Positions 56,281 through 64,000 of a stretch of 64,000 nt of DNA are shown here, piece by piece. This DNA comes from Allodiplogaster sudhausi. Taxonomy: Eukaryota > Nematoda > Chromadorea > Rhabditida > Diplogasteridae. The notes below the pieces were generated by a model. The model was not told where the DNA came from, ran no database searches, and saw nothing but the letters and a program-made list of their open reading frames with translations. How positions within the stretch are numbered: position 1 is the stretch's first letter; each line of letters opens with the position of its first letter. The DNA is taken from contig CALZFC010000132.1 of the NCBI GenBank assembly GCA_945643635.1, forward strand, positions 233,501-297,500, written 5' to 3'. The position numbers and the translations under genes are program-made.

Positions 56281-57083
56281 AGATGGAGAGAGAGAGAGAA
56301 GAGGAATTGAGAGAGTGTGAAAGAGGTAAGAAGAGGGAAAAAGCGAGTGGGAGAGACAGAGAGAGAGAGAGAAGAGGAATTGAGAGAGTGTGGGGAACTA
56401 GAGAGAGGGAAAGAATGAGAGAAAAGGGAGAGAGAGTGTGAGAGATGTAAGAAGAGGGAAAAAGCGAGTGGGAGAGACAGAGAGAGCGAGAGAGAGAGAA
56501 AGAGGAATTGAGAGGGATGGAAGGAGAGATAGAGAGAGAGAGAGAGGGTGAGATGTAGAGATATGTTGAAAAGAAAGAGAGACAGAGTAAGAAAAAAGTT
56601 CTTTCGAGTTCCAGGGGTCGTTGCGGTGCTCCTCTTAACAATCGAGACGAGCACGTGGAAGGACAGTGGAATCATTGCACAGGAGGTTCTTGTCAGGTAC
56701 GCGAATAACACTTTTTTTTCTTTCTCACAGTCATTATTTTTTTATTACATTAATTGAAATTTTTAAATTTCCTCTCGCTTCGAAAGAAAGTTTTGAAATG
56801 ATCTTTGGTAAACAATCGAATTTTACATGTTAATGCAACTTTGTTATGATTAGTTAAAAAAAATTAATAAATTATATAAATTTATTTTAATTATAAAAGT
56901 AAATTTAATCTTTAAAAAAAATACATAAAAATTAAAAAATATTATTTAGTTAGAAAAAGGATGTTTATGTTGGAAATGTTTAGAATCATACCGGCTGTCA
57001 TCAGCGTATGCCAGGCGTACTTTATCTTCTGCTACGTTCGCACGTTCATTTTCTTCCGCCGCCAGCGTCATGAAAGTGGCTAA
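50598..57083 (+). CDS. Four-pass membrane protein with Gln-rich N terminus (236 aa)
   Basis: Six exons with matching phases: 50598-50754, 52407-52526, 55260-55379, 56104-56235, 56615-56696 and 56984-57083 (711 bases). The N terminus MAPPNHGISFLSCDTAFV leads to a polyQ run, then a short Cys-containing segment (APCPLCRIGVHT). Hydrophobic spans follow: SLFVAMVLLVTALSIVFIV; LIASVVCVVLIGVAALFMW; MIPFLFFAIVIFFGVV continuing into VVAVLLLTIET; and VISVCQAYFIFCYV. The tail FFRRQRHESG is basic and probably cytoplasmic. The layout recalls LAPTM-like or other endolysosomal tetraspan families, but this is a resemblance only. Introns 1, 2 and 4 are full of CT or GA repeats. Confidence 0.75.
50755..52406 (+). 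repeat. Intron 1 of the four-pass protein, largely (CT)n
   Basis: CT tracts at 51430-51500, 51555-51715, 51930-52000 and 52090-52400 run up to acceptor CTCTCTGCAG. No exon-like island is convincing. Confidence 0.75.
52527..55259 (+). repeat. Intron 2 of the four-pass protein, CT/GA tracts and AT repeats
   Basis: CT tracts at 53090-53190, 53285-53345 and 53745-53860; GA tracts at 53505-53635 and 54010-54130. At 55015-55250 a degenerate roughly 45-base repeat of ATTCAATCAATAATTCGAAA-type words is present. Confidence 0.7.
55763..56100 (+). repeat. 139-bp tandem repeat running into the exon 4 acceptor
   Basis: About 2.5 units with period 138-139. Each carries TTACAGTAA followed by CCTCCTCCTCCCTTTCTACA, CCTGTCATTGGTTACAGTAA and CTACAGTATCC. 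The true acceptor ATTACAG|TAATCGC at 56103 is the end of the last, partial unit. Confidence 0.85.
56240..56575 (+). repeat. (GA)n-rich intron 4 of the four-pass protein
   Basis: A purine-rich stretch follows donor GTTAGAG at 56236. It contains an internal duplication of GAAGAGGAATTGAGAGAGTG-type blocks. It is unusual here in being purine-rich on the sense strand. Confidence 0.8.
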
Positions 57084-59376
57084 CACCTTTTTGCACTTTT
57101 TGCACACTTCACCCTAGGCTTAGCTGACGTCCAACAGGTCAAAAATTCGAAGACAAAAAAAAGAATTGTTTTAGTTTGGCACGACAAATATGCATGCATA
57201 CAGAACACCAATTCCTTGCTACATTTGTTTCTTTCTCACCATAATCACTCTTATCGTTTGATTCCTTGATGATAATGTGCTTTCCACTTGTACATATATC
57301 TATACATGTATACATTATGTATATATATTACTGCGTATCGCATCATTTTGTTCCGTTTTTCTTTGGCAAGTAGCCAAGTAAATAGGTGCGAATTTAGTCC
57401 CGTCTGATAGCAGAAAAGAGTTTTTACTCTCTTCTTTTTCTTCTTCTTCTACTTCATCCTCTTTTTCTTCTCCTCAACGAAGGCACAATTCGAATTATCA
57501 TATATAACAGTAAAGTTTAGAGATTTTTTTTAATCCACGTTTAGTTCAGTAATTAAATTCAGTAATTAATTGACTGACTAGCGATGATTTACTGGCCTTT
57601 TTGACCAGTTTATCGACATATTCTAGCTTCATCGCCACCTGGATGAACAAGAAGAAATCTTCCACAATCTTAGCCAACTTGTTTTTCTTTAGTTCCTGTT
57701 TTTTTTATTCCTCTCCGGTATTATCATTCATTCCTTGCGATTGACAAATGTGATAATTGCCACACTTTAAGCATGCCCGAGAAGGTTTTTTTTGCGGGTG
57801 ATCCTTAATTTTTATATTTGGCAAATCAGGCTAACCAAAGTAAAGCAAGAATTTTAAGTAAAATTAACTCTAGAAATTGGCGTTACTTTCTCACAAAAGA
57901 CGCTCTCTATTCTCTGTGTTCATTATAAATTGCGGTAAATTATTTATTATTATTATTATCTACCTACGCAGCGAGAGACGTGTGTTTTTTCGTCACGGTC
58001 TTTGGTGCCTTTTTGCGAAATGCTTCCTTTTCATTTTGCTTTTTCTGGTCGCTGGGGTTATATCACATACATGCATATGTATCTGTAATAAAGAGCTACT
58101 GTGAAGATGGTCGAATCTTGCACGGTAAATAACATGAACTGTTTAGAATAATTATTAATTTTACATAAGCAAATATAACAGTGCTTTATGTGCTCGTGAA
58201 AGAGATTCATAACAAGCTTACATTGCGCAATATAATCCTTATTTTTGTCATCAATCTGTATTCACTCTTACTAACCGTAAAATATCTCTTTCCAAAGACC
58301 AAAATTATATAATCTCATCTAATTTGGTTTTTTTTTTAAATGAACCAATGGGTAGCAAATCTGCAAAAGGATGGTCAACAATCGAGATAATCGCTTCAAT
58401 AATTAGCCAAAGCTCCATTGTAATCAGTCAGAGTGCTTTCTAATCTCTCTCTTTCTCTCCCTCTCTCTTTTTCTCTATCTCCCTCCCTCTTTCTCTCTCT
58501 CTCTCTCTCTTCCCTCTATCTCACTCTCTCTTTGACTTGTTTAATTCTCTCGCACCCTCCTCTACATATTTCCCTGTCCGACTATTTATGTACACCTCCA
58601 TGGCAATTTCCAGCCTCAATGACGCCCACGAGTAATTTTGCAGACATTTCTAAATAAAAGGGAATTGCTGATGCAAGCAAAAAATGTATCGAAAAATTGC
58701 AGACAGATAAGCAGTGATTAATACAGAGTAATTGAGAATTTCATAGACGAAGAAAGAGATCAGTGAGAAATCAGAGAAAAATTGAAATAATGAATTTTTT
58801 TTAAAATATATCTTATATCTTATCATGCTCAATTTCCTTGCAATAATATGCAGCCAAAAATATCTCTTCACGACTTTAACCACATATGTATGTATGTACA
58901 TATGTACATAGGCATATACATACATAGATCATTCTGTGCATTACGTTGTCACAGATCGCAATGTCGTGGTGATGGGGAGAGTGTAATTTAGAGAAAAGAG
59001 AGAGTGAGAGAGAGATGGATGGTGAGTCATAGAGAGACGGAGAGTGAGAAATGAGAGAGAGAATGAGAGAGACGGGGGGGGGGGGGGTGACACACCAGAG
59101 ACAGAAATATTGTGGTCTTAGCTTTTGCTGGAGATACTCGACTCACTCGAGGAGTACTCTCGGAAGTGACCACACGCACACACACTCGTGGATGTCTCTT
59201 TCTCTCTCTCCCCTTCTCTCTCGTTCTCTGTCTGTCTCTCTCTCTCACGCTCTCTCTCTCTCTCTGTCTCCTTCTCACTCTTTCTCTCTCTCTCTCGCTC
59301 TCTCTCCTTCTCTCTATCTCTCTCTCTCTTCTTTTCTCTCTCCTTGTCTCTCTCTCATTCACTCTAGTTTACTCTA

Positions 59377-59420
<44 letters not shown>

Positions 59421-59688
59421 CCTCTCTCCATAAGGACATCAGAGCCATTCAGGAAGCCGACCACCCACCGGTCTTTCTTTCTGGCCGCCTCCGCTCGTGC
59501 TCCCACCTTGTTTGACTTGTGATGATGGCATCCACGACGTCTTCTCATCGTTTGCGTATTTGAGCGAGAGATCATAAGCAGTGGTACCAGAGAGAGTGAG
59601 AGAAAGAGAGAGAGAGAGAGAAATAGATAGAGAGAGGGAGAGAAGGGATAAAGATAGAAAGAGCGGGAGAGAGAAAGGGAGGGAGAGG

Positions 59689-59735
<47 letters not shown>

Positions 59736-60348
59736 ATGTATAAGGAGATGACTCACGGATAAAGTGATGATAAACAAAAGTAAACAAATTTGACAAATTC
59801 TGACGTCATTCTTGCGAGCAATGTTTATCAATAAAAGAAAATATGCAATTTCAAGATAAATTATAAATAGCACTGGTTGGCATCGATTTATACACATCTC
59901 GGTAGATAATTAATCTTGACAACAACTAACTTGACTGTTTGACCATGTAAAAAGAAATTATATATTTAAAAAGAAAATTTTTTTGAAATTTTTTTCATTT
60001 TCCCCAAATCTTTCCTACAAACAGTAGTGGAATGTTCCTTATTCAGTGACAAAAATTTCCTTGCCTATTTTCCTCTATATTGGAGGAAGATGCAAAATGT
60101 TTTTTTTTTCATGTTGTCATCGATACTGTATATTTTTTGTTGTTGATGACGTCATCATCAGCACCAAACTGGGCCATAAGCCAGAACTGCTCCGAGATAT
60201 CCAATTGTAATTACTTGAACGGTTCGCGTTGTGCTTGAACGATTATAATTTCATTTTCTCACTTGTGCTCTGTGTGTCGCTTCTTTGTTGCGGTATGAAT
60301 GGCTCTGGATGACAATGAGAAAAGAGATCTGTAAGATGTATGCCCTAG
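57084..60348. other. Region without a confirmed exon; CT/GA tracts
   Basis: AT-rich to 58400 with AATAAA at 58087. Tracts: CT 58440-58550, GA 58990-59080, CT 59195-59430, GA 59590-59740. Two unique islands look protein-like: 59113-59170 on + (VLAFAGDTRLTRGVLSEV) and 59440-59590 on - (AYDLSLKYANDEKTSW then MPSSQVKQ). Neither has two clear splice sites. Confidence 0.5.
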
Positions 60349-60613
60349 GGGGTATCCGGGCGAGACAGCGCCCTCGGGGTATCCGGGCGAAAGCCGGCCA
60401 GGTGATATCTCCAGTTACCTCCTCGATGCCTTCCAATTCGGCCAAATGGCACTTCCATTCCTTGATGCCGATGGAGTGGCGGTCCTCAATGAGCCCCCTC
60501 CAACCTCGATTCGACCACTTTCCGACCCTCCTCCTCCCCCTTTCGACCACTTCTGTCCGCCCACTCAACGTCTCACTTACTCGAGTAACCATGGCCCTTG
60601 TGTAATTCAATAA
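60349..60613 (+). CDS. C-terminal exon of an unidentified Pro-rich protein
   Basis: Open from an acceptor (probably CCCTAG at 60348) to TAA at 60611-60613. It reads GYPGETAPSGYPGES (a duplicated GYPGE), then DISSYLLDAFQFGQMALPF, LDADGVAVLNEPPPTS, DPPPPPFDHFCPP and NHGPCVIQ. Codon use is balanced and non-repetitive. The competing minus-strand frame over the same bases looks like a shadow. The stop is embedded in CAATAAAA. Upstream exons were not identified. Confidence 0.55.
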
Positions 60614-60614
60614 A
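60609..60614 (+). promoter_or_regulatory. Poly(A) signal overlapping a stop codon
   Basis: AATAAA at 60609-60614 contains the TAA stop (60611-60613) of the exon above. Confidence 0.5.
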
Positions 60615-60679
60615 ATATGGAGATATTCTCTGAAATCGTTGTGCGCAACCATAAACCATAATGAGAATTGGACCAAGGG

Positions 60680-60689
60680 AGTAGAGAAA

Positions 60690-60725
<36 letters not shown>

Positions 60726-60743
60726 AAGAAAGAGAGAGAGAGG

Positions 60744-60782
<39 letters not shown>

Positions 60783-61320
60783 GGAAAGAAGAAAAAGAAA
60801 AAGAATTTAACCTAACTGCATCGAAATTAACGATTGCCTCTGTGTCGAGTACGACATAATGGCTACGCACCAATATCTTTGTATTTTCTCTGCTTCTTTA
60901 TCTCTCTCTCTCTCTCTTTCACTTTCGCTCTGCTCTCTCTCTATCTCTCTCTCTCTCTGCTCTCTCTCTCTCCCTCTGTTCCTCTGACTCTCTGTCTCCC
61001 ATCTCCTCCTCCCTAAATGAGTTGTTTCCTTTCCAGAGTATGTGCAATATGTATACATACTTTCGCTCACCATCTGTACCCGGAGATAAAAATGGAGGAT
61101 GAGTCTGGCAAAGAGAAAGAAGAGAGAGAATCGTGGGAAAGATAGTAAAATAGATGATGGAAAAAGGAGAGTGAGAGAGAGAGAGTAGACAGAGAGCGAG
61201 CGAGTAGAGAAAGAGAGAAAGAGAGCGAGAGAGAGAGAGCGAGAGAAAGAGAGTAGAGAGAGCAGAGAGAGATAGAGAGAGATAGGGAGAGCGAGAGAGA
61301 GAGAAAGAGAGAAAAAAAGG
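60680..61320. repeat. (GA)n, (CT)n and (GA)n tracts
   Basis: GA 60680-60800, CT 60895-61010, GA 61110-61320, separated by short unique islands with no clear exon. Confidence 0.75.
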
Positions 61321-61439
61321 CATTAAAGAGAAGAAGCCTAATGCCCATCAAGCGTTGTGCGCAACAAAGAGATTACTATGAGATTAGCCAGAGACGCTTG
61401 CATACTCCACCCCCCGATCATTGTTGTTACCCTCCTTAC

Positions 61440-61602
61440 CTCTCTCGCTCTCTCTCTCACTCACTCTCTCTTTCTCTCCTCTCTCTCATCTTTCTCTCTC
61501 TCTCTCTCTCTTTCTCTCTTTCTCTCTCATATCTCTCGCTCTCTCTATCAGAGAGAGAGAGAGAAAGAGAGAGAGCGAGTAAGAGAGAAAGAGAGAAAGA
61601 GT
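61440..61602. repeat. Adjacent (CT)n and (GA)n tracts forming a long inverted repeat
   Basis: A roughly 110-base pyrimidine run meets a 60-base purine run at CTCTATCAGAGAG near 61550. The two could pair as one hairpin. The preceding island 61341-61440 reads MPIKRCAQQRDYYEISQRR and may be an exon. Confidence 0.75.
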
Positions 61603-61684
61603 TGTTACTCTTGGTATGTATGTCTCGTGTTAAAACCCACACATAGCATCATTCTAGCAGAAAAGGAGAGGCACACTTCCAGGA

Positions 61685-61786
61685 AAGTGGGCGGGGCTAA
61701 TAAGCCCTTCTAGAAAGTGAAGTGGGCGTGGCCTGTGCGAGAGGCGAGAATGTGGGCGAAGAAGAAACTGTGTTTAGCCCCATAAA
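61685..61786 (+). promoter_or_regulatory. Candidate promoter with three GTGGGCG-type boxes
   Basis: AAGTGGGCGGGGCT, AAGTGGGCGTGGCC and ATGTGGGCGAAG are spaced about 30-50 bases apart. CCATAAAAG follows just before the ATG at 61793. The boxes resemble Sp/KLF or EGR sites; function is inferred. Confidence 0.4.
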
Positions 61787-61792
61787 AGAAAA

Positions 61793-62360
61793 ATGAGCCG
61801 CCTCGGGTCATTCTTATACTGTTGTTGTGCTCTCGGATGGTTGTTTCTTTCTTTCTCTCTGCTTGACTTACTGCTTATTGCTGCAATTAGTGAGTGGAAA
61901 TGGATTAACAGAACAAACTTCCTTTTTTTCTTTTAGAATTTATGTATGCATATATGTAATAAAATATATTATAAACGTGTTAAAAATGAGATTATTGTGT
62001 AGTCATACTATAGTATGCGCGCAGATTTGGCCACGGAAAGGGGGCTTCGCTCCTTCCCTTTGACACGTGCCTCCATTTACCCCCCCCCCCCCCCCCCCCC
62101 CGACCTGGTAATGTGGAAATAACGCTGGCTAACGACGCTCTTGCACAAGAAATCACTATCGCTCTCACTCTCTCTCTCTCTCTCTCTCAAGTCTCTATTT
62201 CTCTCTCTCTTTCTTTTCTCTTTTCTCTCCCTCTCACTCTCAATATCTCTCGCTCTCTCTCTCTCATTTTATAAGTACATACTTCTTTTTTTCTCGGCTA
62301 CGCCAGCAAGTATTTGCCCTAACGGCGATCCTCACATGAGTCGGCGTCATGAGTTTAAAA
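61793..62360 (+). CDS. 5' exons of a signal-peptide or signal-anchor protein
   Basis: Exon 61793-61889 encodes MSRLGSFLYCCCALGWLF, then LSFSLLDLLLIAAI, a long hydrophobic N terminus, with strong donor GTGAGT. Exon 62307-62360 (acceptor GCTACGCCAG, donor GTGTAAG) continues in phase: TSICPNGDPHMSRRHEF. Later exons may be 63500-63582 and 63690-63812, but the phases I could test do not join cleanly, so at least one exon is missing. Family not recognised. Confidence 0.5.
62078..62101 (+). repeat. Poly(C) run
   Basis: More than 20 consecutive C between the first two exons. A similar G run is at 59082-59096. Confidence 0.9.
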
Positions 62361-62639
62361 GTGTAAGAAGTTTTTTCTAAAATCCTTATCAGCTATTTGT
62401 TTTTCTTTACTTTTTATTGCCTCAAAATACAGAAGAAATACTAAAACTGTTTTCTTCTAGTGAACTTTTACAAATAGAAATATATGTTAATGTTGCTATG
62501 TACTTTCGTCTAACAATAAGACTGACTCCTCAAACTAGACTCTAAAACGCACTTTGGTCGGCGAAAACCCTCATACCATTAGGACGAATAATGATCCGTG
62601 ACGAACAAATGGCATGGATGAGGGAGGGCAAAGCTGCGC

Positions 62640-62720
62640 TTTTAAAGGAGACCATAAGGGTTAAAACTCCTACCACGAAGACCCTGACAGATTCGTATAA
62701 AGTACGGTGTAAAGAATTCA
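62640..62720 (+). repeat. Fragment of the dispersed element seen at 1420-1842
   Basis: TTTTAAAGGAGACC, AAACTCCTACCACGAAG, CCCTGACAGATTCG and AAGTACGGTGTAAA match the element's terminal 80 bases. Confidence 0.6.
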
Positions 62721-62984
62721 CAAAAATGTGACTTTTCCTTTCTATAAGTTACTATGTACATACATACATACATGTTGTGTCATAACTTCTTGTACTTTGG
62801 AAATTGGTAAACTGATTCTTCGTCATTTTTAATGCTTGAGAAATATACAAGTCTTTCCTTCTCTTTTTCTTCTTCTAATATAGTACGGTTCTGTACATAT
62901 TTTCTGATTCAGCTTCCTTCCTTTTCTAATTCGGTTTTGTTCCTTTTACACTAATGGCTCTGGGGCGGTTGCTGATTCGAAAGA

Positions 62985-63185
62985 TTGGAGAGAGAAGAAG
63001 GAGAGGGAGAGAGGGAGAGAGAGAAAGAGAGAGAGGGACAGAGAGAGGTGCAAATAGAGAGAGAGAGAGAGAGAGAGATAGAGGACGAGAGTAAGATACA
63101 AGAGAGCAGAGAGAGCGAGACAGAGAGACAGAGAGAGAAAGAGAAAGAGAGGGAGAGAGAGTGAGAGAGAGTGAGAGACAACGAG
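62985..63185 (+). repeat. (GA)n tract
   Basis: Purine-rich microsatellite; minus-strand open frames over it are low-complexity artefacts. Confidence 0.8.
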
Positions 63186-63440
63186 AACCGGTAGCGACCG
63201 TATCTCCGAGAGTGACTCTGATTCTGATTTGAGAGGGAGGAACTAATTCTAAGTGGGAGTGCACTTTGAATTGGAATTAGATTCTTCTTCTTTCCGTACA
63301 ATCTCTAAAATAAAACATGGCTCTTCCTGCAGCGCGATCGGCCCACGTTTTCCTCTTAATTTTGGACTCTTTTTTTCTCTCTCCCTTTCTTTCTCCCTCC
63401 GTCTCCTTCTTACTCTCTCCCTTTCTCTCTCCCTTTCTCT

Positions 63441-63483
<43 letters not shown>

Positions 63484-63499
63484 TCCCTCCTCCTACCAG

Positions 63500-63582
63500 A
63501 AATGCCCTCTTGAATGGCCGAACCTGTCGCTTCTCATTCACCGTCCACGATCAAATGTCTCCTGCAGCAATTTCCTGGCCAC
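63500..63582 (+). CDS. Candidate exon NALLNGRTCRFSFTVHDQMS
   Basis: Acceptor CTCCTACCAG at 63499 and donor GTGCCT at 63583 flank a unique island between two CT tracts. The most protein-like frame reads NALLNGRTCRFSFTVHDQ, then MSPAAISWP; one other frame is also open. Confidence 0.4.
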
Positions 63583-63646
63583 GTGCCTTCCTCTCTCTCT
63601 CTCTCTCACTCTCTTTCTCTCTTTTTCTCTTTCTCTCTCTCTCTCG

Positions 63647-63677
<31 letters not shown>

Positions 63678-63689
63678 CTATTTTCTGAG

Positions 63690-63812
63690 ACTCTCCCGGA
63701 GGAGGCACAGCTCCTCGAGTACCTCTTAGAGCAAGCCAACCAACCATTCACACTCACAAATATGCACAGACATCTCAACCCTCACTTCAAGCACCCTCCT
63801 CCCCATACATAA
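63690..63812 (+). CDS. C-terminal exon TLPEEAQLLEYLLEQANQ
   Basis: Acceptor TTTTCTGAG at 63689. It reads TLPEEAQLLEYLLEQANQ, PFTLTNMHRHLNPHFKH and PPPHT, then stop TAA at 63810-63812. Acidic/Leu-rich helix, then a His/Pro-rich tail. AATAAA at 63949-63954 lies 137 bases downstream, consistent with a gene end. Family not recognised. Confidence 0.55.
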   Translation, partial: TLPEEAQLLEYLLEQANQPFTLTNMHRHLNPHFKHPPPHT

Positions 63813-63948
63813 AACCGATTAAACATACAGTAATCCATAGGAGCCGTTTAGTTATTAACAATTTTTCTTTGGAAATAGCTATATATATATATAAATTTTT
63901 CACCTAATTTTTTTCGAGAATCTTATCAATATTAGTTCTCACTCTAAA

Positions 63949-63954
63949 AATAAA
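63949..63954 (+). promoter_or_regulatory. Poly(A) signal AATAAA
   Basis: CTAAAAATAAAGCC downstream of the TAA at 63810-63812. Confidence 0.55.
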
Positions 63955-64000
63955 GCCTACCTTTACTAGACTAATGCAGAATCCATACATACATAAAAAA

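Noticed and set aside
59113..59170. Proteasome beta-subunit-like exon (VLAFAGDTRLTRG)
   Set aside because: Superficial resemblance only; no convincing splice sites on both sides and no neighbouring exons of that family.
60251..60676. 141-aa minus-strand open frame (MVQFSLWFMVAHND)
   Set aside because: The plus-strand frame over the same bases is more protein-like, ends at a poly(A) signal and has an acceptor; the minus frame has neither.
1..64000. CRISPR array, rRNA, telomere or prophage
   Set aside because: No spaced identical repeats with unique spacers, no rRNA-like stretches, no TTAGGC arrays and no phage genes were seen.

Overview
The window is nuclear DNA of a multicellular eukaryote, very probably a nematode. 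Coding sequence is split into short exons (about 50-200 bases) bounded by GT/GC donors and by pyrimidine-rich TTTTCAG, TTTCCAG or CTTGCAG acceptors. Polyadenylation signals are AATAAA, one gene encodes a PBC-class (PBX/CEH-20) homeoprotein, and a LINE and many short foldback repeats are present. No prokaryotic operon, rRNA, CRISPR or phage feature was seen. Naming nematodes is an inference; the genus is not resolved.

Bases 1-30,000 hold a tandem family of receptor-like genes, copies A to E, all on the + strand. They encode a Cys-rich ectodomain, a Thr-rich stalk, one membrane span and a protein-tyrosine-phosphatase-like (PTP) domain. The PTP signature loop reads QDGTGCGRS or QDDTGCGRS where active enzymes have HCSxGxGRS, so the catalytic Cys is Asp and the encoded proteins would be pseudophosphatases. 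A (63-4158) and C (16348-20671) are one pair; B (6820-12335) and E (26576-29367) are another; D (22115-22790) is a remnant. The order A-B-C-(D)-E suggests duplication of a two-gene block. Every copy carries lesions (lost splice sites, frameshifts, in-frame stops, out-of-frame deletions); B is least damaged. Between them lies a repeated promoter and 3'-flank module. A small separate membrane-protein gene with its own poly(A) signal sits at about 13.1-14.6 kb.

Bases 30,885-34,970 (minus strand) hold an apparently intact eight-exon PBX/exd/CEH-20-type TALE homeobox gene of 348 codons. Its last intron has a GC donor, and retaining that intron gives an immediate stop. Its introns contain foldback elements and tRNA-like sequences.

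Bases 36,467-40,869 (minus strand) hold a near full-length LINE: ORF1 with coiled coil and RRM-like part, then ORF2 with apurinic endonuclease and reverse transcriptase, broken by one stop and one frameshift. It lies exactly between two nearly identical 0.8-kb direct copies of flanking DNA.

Bases 42-64 kb are crowded with (CT)n/(GA)n tracts that act as intron and intergenic filler. Unique islands between them are exons. Best supported is a six-exon, 236-aa four-pass membrane protein (50,598-57,083, +). There is also a C-terminal exon whose stop overlaps its AATAAA (60,349-60,613, +), the 5' end of a signal-anchor protein (from 61,793, +), a terminal exon at 63,690-63,812 (+), and a minus-strand exon pair at 44.9-45.2 kb.
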